From positions 6,014,001 to 6,078,000 of the forward strand of contig NZ_CP107917.1 of the NCBI RefSeq assembly GCF_036014175.1: a stretch of DNA of 64,000 nt, read 5' to 3'. The notes under the pieces were generated by a model. It saw nothing but the letters and a program-made list of their open reading frames with translations. It had not been told where the DNA came from and searched no databases. The DNA comes from Streptomyces sp. NBC_00443. Lineage in GTDB: Bacteria; Actinomycetota; Actinomycetes; Streptomycetales; Streptomycetaceae. A program made the position numbers and the translations under genes. Each line of letters begins with the position of its first letter. Positions within the stretch are counted from its first letter, which is position 1. This document shows positions 1 through 8,243 of this stretch, in pieces.

Positions 1-1
1 G

Positions 2-67
2 CTGCCGTACTTGCAACCGTACGGCGCCGAGGACGCCATGGCCCGGATCGACGGCATTTCCGCCTGA
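2..67 (+). CDS. C-terminal tail of an unidentified gene (partial)
   Basis: An open frame enters from the left edge and ends at TGA 65-67, giving 21 residues that finish in ARIDGISA. Codons have G or C in third position almost throughout, as in real genes here. A hairpin at 111-141 follows at a distance suited to a terminator. The tail is too short to assign a family, and no product is proposed. Confidence 0.5.
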   Translation: MPYLQPYGAEDAMARIDGISA

Positions 68-110
68 CGACCCGGGCCTTCGCATACCTGGCATGCGGCG
101 GCCGGCTTCC

Positions 111-141
111 GGCCCCGAGGGTCCCCCGTGACCCCGGGGCC
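111..141. terminator. Bidirectional hairpin terminator
   Basis: Bases 111-117 pair with 135-141 and, after one bulged A at 118, bases 119-123 pair with 130-134. The hairpin lies between two convergent genes (tail of the left-edge gene and the ABC permease), so it can serve both strands. There is no long T tract, as is usual in Streptomyces. Confidence 0.6.
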
Positions 142-168
142 GTCCGTTCACGCGGCCGCACGGCCGTC

Positions 169-1560
169 TCACACGTACCGCAGCTCCGCCGGCCGCACCG
201 ATCGCCGCAGCAACGGCAGGGACGTGGCCGCGGCCAGCAGACAGGCGGCGTAGACGGCGAGCGGGACCACGAGGGCCAGGTACGGCACGTCCGGCACCGT
301 GTGCTCCGAGGTGACCGAGGCGTACCACGCGCTGATCGTCATGCCGCCGAGGCCCGCCACCGCGACCGCGGGTGCCAGCGGCAGCGCGGTCTCCAGCAGC
401 AGCGCCCGCCGCAGCACCGCGCTCGGCACACCGGCGGCTGCCTGTGCGGCCAGCCCCCGGCGCCGGGTGGCCAGCGACTCGGCGGTGCCGACGGCCAGCG
501 CCGACAGGACGAGGACGAGGGCGAGGAGGATCGCGGCGCCCGTGAGGCCGAGGCCGTTCGTGTAGTACTCCATGTTCATGCCCAGCCGACCGTCGCGGCG
601 CATGGCCCGCAGATCGGCGAGCAGCACCTCACGGACGCCCACGAAGCCGGCGCCGACGACCGTGACCACCAGCACGCCCGCATGCGTACGGGCCGCCGCC
701 CACGGGTCGTCGCGCAGCCGCGCCGCGGCGATCAGCAGTGCCGGGCGCTGGGCCCGGGCGGCGAAGGCCTCGCCCAGGCGCCGGGAGGACGAACCGGCCA
801 GCCACAGTGAGGCGGCCGCGATCAGCAGGGTCACGGTGCAGACCGTGAACGGGACGACGGTGAAGCCCAGGCGATTGGCGCGGTAAGGCGTCGCGGCGAT
901 CACCACCGCCGCACACACCACCAGCAGCGTGAGCAGCCCGGTGACCAGCCCGAACACCCGCCCCGGACCACGCGTCGGCCGTACCCGCCGTACCCGGCCC
1001 AGCGGCGAGGCCACCACACGCCGCAGCGACAGTGTGCTCACGGCGGCGCCCAGCACCGGGACGGTCACGGCGACCAGGGCGATGCCGAGCCACGCCATGG
1101 GTTCGGGGGCCTGCCACACGCGCAGCAGTATCAGGACGCAGAAGACGGTGGCCACGGCCGACCCGGCCAGACAGGCCAGCCCTGCCTCCAGGGCCGCGAT
1201 CCGCCGCACCTGGGCGGGCGCGGCCCCCGCGAGCCGCAGTGCGGCCAGGCGCCGGTCGCGGTGCACCGCACCCACCCGCGCGCACTGCCCGAGGAACCCG
1301 AGCACCGGCACCAGCAGCATCAGCAGCACGGCGATCACGCCCCGCCGGTCGCTGGGCTGGTTGAGGAGCCCGGCGCCGAAGGACACCGAGTACTGCCCGT
1401 CCACCGCGGCGAGCGTGGCGACCGCCAGCCCGATCCCCGTCGCGCCCCCCGCCCCCACCGCCGTCAGCGTGACCCGCCACCACTCCCGCCGGTCGGACCC
1501 TCGGGTGAGCAGCCAGGCCAGCCGGAGGTCGGCGCTCAGGCGGTTCCGCCGGTTCCTCAT
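169..1560 (-). CDS. ABC transporter permease, FtsX/MacB-like
   Basis: This 463-residue multi-spanning membrane protein would form the membrane part of an ABC exporter or stress-sensing complex with the ATPase encoded just upstream. It begins MRNRRNRLSADLRLAWLL, has a first membrane segment at about residues 30-52, several more in the middle, and a C-terminal FtsX-type block of three helices with the linker SLATRRRGLAAQ before the last ones. The ATG at 1560 overlaps the TGA of the ATPase by four bases (ATGA), so the two are translationally coupled, and upstream in-frame starts would read backwards through the ATPase gene. PadR, ATPase and permease form a three-gene operon of the kind often linked to antibiotic or envelope-stress export. 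The substrate cannot be read from sequence. Confidence 0.82.
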   Translation of the reverse strand: MRNRRNRLSADLRLAWLLTRGSDRREWWRVTLTAVGAGGATGIGLAVATLAAVDGQYSVSFGAGLLNQPSDRRGVIAVLLMLLVPVLGFLGQCARVGAVHRDRRLAALRLAGAAPAQVRRIAALEAGLACLAGSAVATVFCVLILLRVWQAPEPMAWLGIALVAVTVPVLGAAVSTLSLRRVVASPLGRVRRVRPTRGPGRVFGLVTGLLTLLVVCAAVVIAATPYRANRLGFTVVPFTVCTVTLLIAAASLWLAGSSSRRLGEAFAARAQRPALLIAAARLRDDPWAAARTHAGVLVVTVVGAGFVGVREVLLADLRAMRRDGRLGMNMEYYTNGLGLTGAAILLALVLVLSALAVGTAESLATRRRGLAAQAAAGVPSAVLRRALLLETALPLAPAVAVAGLGGMTISAWYASVTSEHTVPDVPYLALVVPLAVYAACLLAAATSLPLLRRSVRPAELRYV

Positions 1561-2255
1561 GCCGCCACCCCCAGTGGCGTCACGGTGCCGTCGGCCAGTC
1601 GTACCTCGCGGTCCGCGTACGCCGCCACCTGGGCGTCGTGCGTGATCAGCAGCACCGCCGTGCCCGACTCGCGGGCCGTGTGCGTCAGAGCCGTCATCAC
1701 CTGCTCGCCCGCAAGCGAGTCCAGCGCCCCGGTCGGCTCGTCCGCGAAGACGATCCTCGGGCCGGTGACCAGGGCCCGCGCCAGGGCCGCCCGCTGGGCC
1801 TGGCCGCCGCTCATCTCGCCGGGCCGCAGCTCCTCCTGCCCGCGCACCCCGAACCGCTCCAGCCACTCACCGGCCTGCGCCTGCGCCTCCTGCCGACGGG
1901 CACCCGCGAGCAGCAGCGGCAGCGCGACATTGTCCAGGGCCGTCAGCTCGGGGATCAGCTGCCCGAACTGGAAGACCACGCCGAATTCCGTACGCCGCAG
2001 CTCGCTCAGCCGCTCCTCGGGCAACCGGTCCAGCCGCTCCCCGTCGTACGTCACCGAGCCGGTGTCCGGGCGGACGATGCCGGACAGACAGTGCAGCAGT
2101 GTCGACTTTCCGCTGCCGCTGGCGCCGGTGAGGGCGAGGATCTCGCCGGCCCGCAGGTCGACGGAGGCGCCGCGCAGGGCCTCTGTCCTGCCGTGCGCCT
2201 TGACGAGGTCACGGGCCGCCAGAAGCGGCACCGGGTTTCCCCCTGGGTTGCTCAT
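1557..2255 (-). CDS. ABC transporter ATP-binding protein (MacB/LolD-like)
   Basis: This 232-residue ATPase drives the adjacent FtsX-like permease. It shows a Walker A GASGSGKST near residue 42, a Q-loop in GVVFQFGQL, the signature MSGGQAQRAALARAL, Walker B IVFADEPTGALD and an H-loop LLITHD. The EPTGALD form is typical of the MacB/LolD/FtsE branch. The ATG at 2255 overlaps the stop of the PadR gene (2252-2254), and the gene ends in an ATGA overlap with the permease, so all three are probably co-transcribed from the PadR promoter and repressed together. Confidence 0.88.
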   Translation of the reverse strand: MSNPGGNPVPLLAARDLVKAHGRTEALRGASVDLRAGEILALTGASGSGKSTLLHCLSGIVRPDTGSVTYDGERLDRLPEERLSELRRTEFGVVFQFGQLIPELTALDNVALPLLLAGARRQEAQAQAGEWLERFGVRGQEELRPGEMSGGQAQRAALARALVTGPRIVFADEPTGALDSLAGEQVMTALTHTARESGTAVLLITHDAQVAAYADREVRLADGTVTPLGVAA

Positions 2256-2785
2256 ACTGCGTCGACCTCCGCGGTCAGGGTGGTGAGCCGGGCCGCCGTG
2301 GTCGTCATCCAACGGAGGTCGGCGTCGAGGTGGTTGAGGGCGTAGTCCGCCGAGAGCACGGTCGCGAGATCGGTGCCCGGTGCGGTCTTGACCGCCGTGA
2401 GCTGCCGCATCCGCTCCATGTGGGCGGCACGCTGGGCGCGCAGATAGGCCTCGGGGTCGCCGCCGGACAGGATCGACACGACGACCTTGGCGAAGATCTC
2501 GTTCGTCACGAACGGCGCGGGCGGCGCGATCTCCCCGGCCCACTGGGCCAGTTCGTGCGCGCCGTCGTCCGTCGCGCGGTACATGGTGCGCTCCGGGCCG
2601 CCGTCCGAGTCGGTGCCGTCGATCTCGGCGAGTCTGTCTCGGACCAGTCGCTGCAAGGTCGTGTAGACCTGCCCGTAGGCCAGTGGGCGGGCCTGCGGGA
2701 AGCGTTCGTCGTGGCGTCGCTTGAGGTCGTAGCCATGGCTCGGACCCGTGGCGAGCAGCCCCAGCAGGATGTGGCGGGTGCTCAT
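2252..2785 (-). CDS. PadR-family transcriptional regulator
   Basis: This 177-residue protein has an N-terminal winged helix (HILLGLLATGPSHGYDLK, then GQVYTTLQRLVRDR, about residues 4-55) and a C-terminal helical dimerisation region of the Vir_C type. It heads the ABC operon and probably represses it until an inducer binds. I chose ATG 2785 because family members begin at this point. An in-frame ATG at 2794 would add MIR. No Shine-Dalgarno is visible before either, and the upstream ATG lies at the edge of the operator, so a leaderless message is possible. Confidence 0.85.
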   Translation of the reverse strand: MSTRHILLGLLATGPSHGYDLKRRHDERFPQARPLAYGQVYTTLQRLVRDRLAEIDGTDSDGGPERTMYRATDDGAHELAQWAGEIAPPAPFVTNEIFAKVVVSILSGGDPEAYLRAQRAAHMERMRQLTAVKTAPGTDLATVLSADYALNHLDADLRWMTTTAARLTTLTAEVDAV

Positions 2786-2795
2786 GCGGATCATT

Positions 2796-2819
2796 ATGTA
2801 CTGAGTACATGTACTGAGT
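2796..2819. promoter_or_regulatory. Candidate PadR operator overlapping the padR start region
   Basis: Bases 2796-2810 form an odd dyad with perfect 7-base arms around one base (ATGTACT-G-AGTACAT). The right arm also starts a second, 12-base perfect palindrome AGTACATGTACT at 2804-2815, and the nonamer GTACTGAGT repeats at 2798-2806 and 2811-2819. ATGT...ACAT dyads are known PadR-family targets. Its place directly upstream of padR fits autorepression. The match is seen; binding is inferred. Confidence 0.6.
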
Positions 2820-2982
2820 GAATAGTGATCAGCAAGAAAGCTTGGAAAACCGCAGGAACGGAACAGGATGTGCGGAACAGAATGTGATGAGAGGCACGTT
2901 GTTCGTCTCAGTACGTCTGCCACCGCGCCCGCTGGGTAGGGACGGCGGTAACCCGATCGCCGTACTCGAAGAGGAGGCCCCC

Positions 2983-3273
2983 GTGGCCACTGCATCGGCC
3001 CTTTCCAAACCCGAGGCGCCCAGCGAGCCCGAGATCTACGAAGGCGTCTTCACCGAACCCGAGATGTACGCCTGTGTCTTCAGCTCCGAGGGCGCCTGCA
3101 CCGAGACCCCCCTCACCAGCGAACCACCCCTGCCCGACGCCGAGCCCCTCACCAGCGAACCGCCGCTCGCGGACGCCGCACCGCTGACGAGTGAGGCAGC
3201 GACCTGGGACATGGGCATGGACATGGGTATGGACACCGGTATGGACATGGACATGTATCCCACGAGGTCGTAG
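2983..3273 (+). CDS. Repeat-rich acidic peptide of unknown function, coupled to malQ
   Basis: This 96-residue reading frame starts at GTG 2983, 3-4 bases after a good GAGGAGG, and its TAG (3271-3273) is followed at once by the malQ ATG, so the two are translationally coupled. The product has three kinds of internal repeat. EPEIYEGVF and EPEMYACVF lie near residues 16 and 25. PLTSEPPLPDAE, PLTSEPPLADAA and PLTSEAATWD are a threefold 12-residue repeat. The tail alternates Met with Asp and Gly (GMDMGMDTGMDMDMY) before ending PTRS. There are only two cysteines and no membrane segment. I do not recognise a family. The frame can be extended upstream to 2818, but the strong ribosome site favours GTG 2983. 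Confidence 0.6.
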   Translation: MATASALSKPEAPSEPEIYEGVFTEPEMYACVFSSEGACTETPLTSEPPLPDAEPLTSEPPLADAAPLTSEAATWDMGMDMGMDTGMDMDMYPTRS

Positions 3274-5420
3274 ATGACAGGACAGCGGTCGGCCGAAGCC
3301 CCTGCCGAGGACCCAGAGGGTCCCGAAGGTCCTCCCCCCTCCGACGACCTGTCGCGGCTCGCCGAGCTGCACGGGGTCGCCACCGCCTACCAGCCGTCCG
3401 CCGACCGTACGGTCACGGCCTCCGCCACCGCACTCACCCTCGCCCTGGCCGCCCTCGACATCGACGCGAGCACGTCCGCGTCCGTCGGTGCCGCGCTGGC
3501 CGCGCGGGAGCGTGAGCTGCGCGAGCGGCTGCTGCCGCCGACGGTGGTGTGCCGGCCCGGCGTCGAGCCCCTGGCGCCGGCCGCGCTGCCGTCCGGCACC
3601 CGGCTGCACATCGAGACCGAACAGGGCGACACCCGCGCCGCCGTCGACCGACTCCCGCCCGCCGACCAACTCCCGCCCGGCGTCCATCGGTTGACCGTCA
3701 CCACACCTGATGGCCGTACGGCGACGAGCCACCTGGTCGTCTCCCCGGCCCGGCTGCCCACGCCCACCGCACGTTCGTACGGCCTTCTCGTCCAGCTCTA
3801 CTCTCTCCTCTCCCGCCACTCCTGGGGTATGGGCGACCTCGGCGACCTGGGCGAGCTCACCGCCTGGGCCGGCCGGGCGCTCGGCGCCGGATTCGTGCAG
3901 GTCAACCCGTTGCACGCGGCCGTACCCGGAGCCCCGACCGACCCCTCGCCCTACCGCCCGTCCTCCCGCCGCTTCCCCGACCCGGTGCATCTGCGGGTCG
4001 AGGACGTGCCCGAGTTCGCCCATGTCGAGGACCGCGAGCGCGTGCGGGCCCTGCTGGAGCGGGCCGGACGGCTGCGGGAAGCGGTGCTGGAGAAGGGGAG
4101 TTGATCGACCGGGACGCCGTGTGGGAGGCGACGCGGGAGGCGCTGGAACTGGTGCGCGTGGTGCCGCTCGGGCCCGGGCGGCGGGCCGCCTACGTCGACT
4201 TCCTCGCGCAGGAAGGGCAGGCGCTGGAGGACCACGCCACGTGGTGCGCACTGGCCGAGGTGCACGGCTCCGACTGGCGGCGGTGGCCGGAGGGCCTGCG
4301 TGATCCGCGCTCGCCCGAAACCGCCCGCGCGCGGGGCGAGTTGATGGACCGGGTCGACCTCCACTGCCGGCTCGCCTGGCTCACCGACACCCAGCTGACC
4401 GCCGCCCAGCGGATCGCGCGGGAGGCGGGGATGCCGGTCGGGATCGTGCACGATCTCGCGGTCGGGGTGCATCCCGAGGGCGCGGACGCCTGGGCGCAGC
4501 AGGAGTACTTCGCGGCCGGGATGTCGGTGGGCGCCCCGCCGGACGCCTTCAATGCCCGCGGCCAGGACTGGGGGCTGCCGCCCTGGCGGCCGGACCGGCT
4601 GGCCGAGTCGGGGTACGAACCGTACCGCCGTCTGCTGCGGGCGCTCTTTCGCTACGCGGGCGCGCTGCGGATCGACCACGTCATGGGGCTGTTCCGGCTC
4701 TGGTGGGTGCCGCAGGGACACGCGCCGACGGAGGGGACGTACGTCCGCTACGACGCCGAGGCCATGCTGGCGATCCTGGTGCTGGAGGCGTCCCGGGCCG
4801 GTGCGGTGGTGATCGGGGAGGACCTCGGCACGGTTGAGCCCGGTGTGCGGGAGGCGCTGCGTTCACGGGGCGTGCTCGGCACCTCGGTGCTGTGGTTCGA
4901 GCGGGACTGGGACGGCGACGGCCGCCCCCTGCCGCCGGAGTCCTGGCGCGCCGACTGCCTCGCCACCGCCACGACGCACGACCTGCCGTCCACCGCGGCC
5001 CGCCTCACCGGCGAACACGTCGAACTGCGCGACAGTCTCGGCCTGTTGACCCGCCCCCTGGAGCAGGAGCGCGCGGAGGCGGCGGCCGACACCGGTGAGT
5101 GGCTGGAGCTGCTGTCCCGGCTGGGGCTGATGCGCGGCACGCACGGCGGGCACTGCGCCTCGGAGGAGGAGGCCGAGATCCAGGCCGTCCACCGCTTCCT
5201 GCTGCGCACGCCGGCCCGCATGGTCGGCATCTGGCTCCCCGACGGCGTGGGCGACCGCCGCCCGCAGAACCTGCCGGGCACGTGGGACCAGTACCCGAAC
5301 TGGCGGCTGCCGATCGCGGACGCGCAGGGAAAGGCGATGACGCTGGAGGAGCTGGCGGCGTCGCCGAGGATGCGGGCGTTGGTGGAGGTGCTGCGGGGAG
5401 ACGCACGCCGGCACGGCTAG
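3274..5420 (+). pseudogene. malQ: 4-alpha-glucanotransferase (amylomaltase), frameshifted
   Basis: MalQ transfers alpha-1,4-glucan segments and works in maltodextrin and glycogen breakdown. Restored, the protein is about 715 residues, normal for the actinobacterial long form with an extra N-terminal domain. The first frame (3274-4104) ends prematurely at TGA just after LREAVLEKG; the rest, from 4101, continues IDRDAVWE, the usual family continuation. Adding one G to the G4 run at 4095-4098 restores KGELIDRD. The catalytic parts are intact in the second frame: RIDHVMG (nucleophile Asp, about residue 468), IGEDLG (acid/base Glu, about 515) and TTHDLPS. A TTG at 4101 could start the second half, but a functional split enzyme is unlikely. 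A sequencing error is the simplest explanation. Confidence 0.85.
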
Positions 5421-5526
5421 CCCGACACGGTGGGGCCCTGCGGCGTCCGGCGTCCGCGGGGCCGGGAGCTCCGTTACGGCACCCCCGGACGAGCGGCTCC
5501 CGGCGGCGTTCGGTACTTTTGGCCCC

Positions 5527-5784
5527 GTGGACAAGAAGAACGCCCTGCGCGCCGGCGCCCTGGCTGCCGGTACGACGCTGATGATGCTGCTCATGTCGTC
5601 CCCCGCGCTCGCGCTCACGCGTGACGACGGCGACGACCCCGGTCAGGGCCTGAGCGTCATGGAGACGCTGGGCCAGTTCGTCTTGGCCCCGATCGTGCTG
5701 TTCGCGGTCATCGCGGGCCTCGTGATGGTCCTGGACCGCTCCACGGATCGCCGGCCGAAGGCGAAGGCCAAGGCGAAGGCCTGA
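5527..5784 (+). CDS. Small membrane protein of unknown function
   Basis: An 85-residue protein with a signal-like N-terminus (ALAAGTTLMMLLMSSPALA, about residues 9-30), a short acidic stretch (RDDGDDPG), one strong membrane helix (LGQFVLAPIVLFAVIAGLVMV, about 48-69) and a Lys/Ala tail KAKAKAKA. The start is GTG 5527. A TACTTT hexamer at 5514-5519 sits 7 bases before it and there is no Shine-Dalgarno, so a leaderless transcript is plausible. Small proteins like this next to malQ are familiar in Streptomyces, but no function is known to me. Confidence 0.7.
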   Translation: MDKKNALRAGALAAGTTLMMLLMSSPALALTRDDGDDPGQGLSVMETLGQFVLAPIVLFAVIAGLVMVLDRSTDRRPKAKAKAKA

Positions 5785-5816
5785 TCCGCGCGGTTCCGAC
5801 CGCACCCGCTTCCGTC

Positions 5817-5878
5817 GAGGGCGCCGGCCCCGTCGTACGTACGCGCATCCGCCGTACGTGGACGAGGCCGGCGCCCTC
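5817..5878. terminator. Long hairpin terminator between convergent genes
   Basis: Bases 5817-5829 (GAGGGCGCCGGCC) pair perfectly with 5866-5878 over 13 bp. The loop holds a second partial inverted repeat built from CGTACGTAC and GTACGTGG. It separates the small membrane protein gene from the oppositely directed tetR gene. Confidence 0.65.
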
Positions 5879-5913
5879 GGTGTGTTCTGCGGGTGTTCTC
5901 CGGCGGGTGACCC

Positions 5914-6504
5914 TCACGCCGGGTACGGCGCGGTCAGGTACCGCTGCACCGTGGGCGCGAGCCAGGCCGTGATCTCCTCGGGGGCCAGCGCGACGGCAGG
6001 CGGGAACCGCAGGACGTAACGCGTGAGCGCCAGCCCGAGCAGCTGCGAGGACGCCAGCGCGGCCCGGGCCGGGGCCTGCTCGGGATCGGGGCACACCCGA
6101 CGGGCGACCGGCAGCAGCTGGTCCGCGAAGATGCCCTGCATGCGCTCTGCCCCGGCCTGGTTGGTCGCGCCGACCCGGAGCAGGGCCGTGAGCACCTCGT
6201 TCTCCTCCCACATGGCCAGGAAGTGGGTCACGAGGGCCCGGCCGGCGTCGTCGCGGGACAGCGACGACGGTTCCGGCAGCTTCAGATCGATGGCAACGGC
6301 CGCCGCGAAGAGCCCCTCCTTGTTGCCGTAGTAGCGCATCACCATCGACGGGTCGATGTTCGCGTGCCTGGCGATCGCGCGGATGGTGGCGCGCTCGTAA
6401 CCGTCTGCCGCGAAGCGCTCGCGGGCCGCGTCGAGGATCGCCGTGCGCGTGGCGTCGGACCGGCGCGGGGCGGGGGTGGGGTCGGCGGGGCTGCTCTGCT
6501 TCAT
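5914..6504 (-). CDS. TetR-family transcriptional regulator
   Basis: This 196-residue repressor has an N-terminal TetR helix-turn-helix at about residues 17-63 (AILDAARERFAADGYERATI, then IARHANIDPSMVMRYYGNKEGLF) and a variable ligand-binding C-terminal domain with a TetR_C_17-like pattern. I chose ATG 6504 (MKQSSPADP); a longer frame to 6582 would run through the operator array. It is divergent from the FAD monooxygenase gene, and four copies of a CCAACA...TGTTG-like motif lie between them, so it most likely represses both itself and the monooxygenase until an aromatic or drug-like inducer is present. Confidence 0.85.
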   Translation of the reverse strand: MKQSSPADPTPAPRRSDATRTAILDAARERFAADGYERATIRAIARHANIDPSMVMRYYGNKEGLFAAAVAIDLKLPEPSSLSRDDAGRALVTHFLAMWEENEVLTALLRVGATNQAGAERMQGIFADQLLPVARRVCPDPEQAPARAALASSQLLGLALTRYVLRFPPAVALAPEEITAWLAPTVQRYLTAPYPA

Positions 6505-6532
6505 GCCAACAATCGTATGCCAACGGATGTGG

Positions 6533-6619
6533 GCCAACAAGTGTTGACATGGTTGAGAGGTCGGTTCTACGGTTGCCAACAAGCGTTGACCAACAAGCGT
6601 TGACCGAGAAGTGTTGGCA
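6533..6619. promoter_or_regulatory. Array of TetR operator-like sites
   Basis: Three near-identical 16-base units lie at 6533-6548, 6575-6590 and 6589-6604, all of the form CCAACAAGYGTTGAC, and a fourth half-like site GAAGTGTTGGC is at 6608-6618. The first carries 5-base inverted arms (CAACA and TGTTG) around AG. The array fills the gap between the divergent tetR and monooxygenase genes and ends just before the monooxygenase ribosome site. Two further ATGCCAAC copies lie at 6503-6510 and 6517-6524, over the tetR start. Confidence 0.65.
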
Positions 6620-6632
6620 CCAGGAGACCCCC

Positions 6633-8108
6633 ATGACCGCCATGAACGGCACCGGCACCGGCACCGGCTCCACCCGCCCCGTCCTCGTCATCGGCTCCGG
6701 CCCCACCGGTCTCCTCCTCGCGGGCGACCTCGCCGCCGCCGGTGTTCGCGTCACCCTCGTCGAGCGGCGCCCCCACCGGATCAGCAACCTCTCCCGCGCC
6801 TTCGGTGTGCACGCCCGCACCCTGGAGCAGCTCGACGCCCGCGGCCTCGCAGACGAGCTGATCGGCACCGGCAGCACCATCACCGAGCTGCGCTTGTTCC
6901 GCCGCCTCTCCCTCGACCTCAGCACGCTGCCGTCGCGCTTCCCGTTCCTGCTCATCACCCCGCAGTACGAGGTGGAGCGGCTGCTGGAGCGGCGGGCGCG
7001 CGAACTCGGGGTCGAGTTCCTCTTCGAGAGCGAGGTCGTGGGGCTGCGGCAGGACGACGACGGGGTCGACCTCGATGTGCGCGGTCCGGACCGGGTGGTC
7101 GTCAAGCACCGCGCGGCCTACGTCGTCGGCGCGGACGGCCACCGCAGCGCCGTCCGTCAGGCGGTCGGCCTGCCCTTTCCCGGCGTCTCCGTCATCAAGT
7201 CCCTGTTCCTGGCGGACGTGCGGCTCGCCGAGCAGCCCGCGAGCGTGCTCACCGTCGACGGCGCGGGTGACTCCTTCGCGATGATCGCGTCCTTCGGGGA
7301 CGGCTGGTACCGCGTCATGGGCTGGAACCGCCGCCACGAGGTCGCCGACGACGTCCCGCTCGACCTCGCCGAGGTCAAGGAGGTCACCCGCCGTGCCCTC
7401 GGCACCGATTACGGCATGCACGACGCGCGCTGGCTCTCCCGCTTCCACAGCGACGAGCGGCAGGCGCCGCAGTACCGGGTCGGGCGGGTCTTCCTCGCCG
7501 GTGACGCCGCGCACGTCCACTCACCGGCCGGCGGTCAGGGCATGAACACCGGCCTGCAGGACGCGGCCAACCTCGGCTGGAAACTTGCCGCGGTCGTCAA
7601 CGGCCGACGGCCCGTCAGCCTGCTGGACACCTACCAGGCCGAACGTCACCCCGTTGGTGAGGCGGTGCTGCGCAGCAGCGGCGGACTGGTCCGGCTGGCG
7701 CGGGCGCAGAGCCCAGCACTGCGCGCCGTACGCGCCCTGTTCTCCGCCTTCGTCAACGTCGCCCGGCCTGCCCAGGCGAGGGCCCTGGCCCAGATCTCGG
7801 GCATCGGGTACAAGTACGCCGCCCCACGCGGCTCCCACCGTCTGATCGGCACCCGCGTCCCGGATGTGGTTCTGGGGAGCGGCCGCCTGTGCGAGGCCCT
7901 GCGGGGCGGGCGGTTCGTGCTGATCCTCCCGCAGGCCGGGGAGGTGTCCGATGCGCAGAGCGGCCGTAAGGACCGGCTCACCGTGGAACGTTGGGCGAGC
8001 GACCGCCGTACGGCCATGCTCGTGCGGCCCGACGGATACGTGGCGTGGGCGGCGGACGCCACCGACGCGCGGGCGGTCGAGGCGGCGGTCGCCGAGCATG
8101 TGGGGTGA
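6633..8108 (+). CDS. FAD-dependent aromatic monooxygenase (PheA/TfdB family)
   Basis: This 491-residue flavoprotein would hydroxylate an aromatic or polyketide-like substrate with NAD(P)H and O2. It has the Rossmann motif VIGSGPTGLLLAGDL with VERRPH (about residues 17-47), the mid-protein DG motif YVVGADGHRSAVR (about 165) and the GD motif FLAGDAAHVHSPAGGQGMN (about 290), followed by a thioredoxin-like C-terminal domain. ATG 6633 follows CAGGAG at good distance; an upstream frame start at 6549 would translate the operators. TetR-controlled enzymes of this shape often give drug inactivation (for example rifampicin monooxygenase) or catabolise aromatics. The substrate is not readable. Confidence 0.87.
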   Translation: MTAMNGTGTGTGSTRPVLVIGSGPTGLLLAGDLAAAGVRVTLVERRPHRISNLSRAFGVHARTLEQLDARGLADELIGTGSTITELRLFRRLSLDLSTLPSRFPFLLITPQYEVERLLERRARELGVEFLFESEVVGLRQDDDGVDLDVRGPDRVVVKHRAAYVVGADGHRSAVRQAVGLPFPGVSVIKSLFLADVRLAEQPASVLTVDGAGDSFAMIASFGDGWYRVMGWNRRHEVADDVPLDLAEVKEVTRRALGTDYGMHDARWLSRFHSDERQAPQYRVGRVFLAGDAAHVHSPAGGQGMNTGLQDAANLGWKLAAVVNGRRPVSLLDTYQAERHPVGEAVLRSSGGLVRLARAQSPALRAVRALFSAFVNVARPAQARALAQISGIGYKYAAPRGSHRLIGTRVPDVVLGSGRLCEALRGGRFVLILPQAGEVSDAQSGRKDRLTVERWASDRRTAMLVRPDGYVAWAADATDARAVEAAVAEHVG

Positions 8109-8125
8109 CCGGAGCCCCTGTACGA

Positions 8126-8146
8126 CCTTTCAGTTCTCCTGAAAGG
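8126..8146. terminator. Hairpin downstream of the monooxygenase gene
   Basis: CCTTTCAG (8126-8133) pairs with CTGAAAGG (8139-8146) over a 5-base loop, 17 bases after the monooxygenase stop. The low G+C of the stem is unusual for a Streptomyces terminator, so it could instead be an operator for the exporter gene that follows. A second imperfect palindrome, ATCGGAAAGTTTCGAT, lies at 8150-8165. Confidence 0.4.
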
Positions 8147-8243
8147 ATTGATCGGAAAGTTTCGATGGACGTGACAGATGGCGCGCTGCGACGGTGGACG
8201 CGTCATCGTCACCGCCCGGTCACCGCCCATCGAAAGGACCTCT

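Noticed and set aside
3274..5420. A genuinely two-subunit amylomaltase with a TTG start at 4101
   Set aside because: The break falls in a G run, the second part continues the first exactly, and six similar breaks occur elsewhere in the window.
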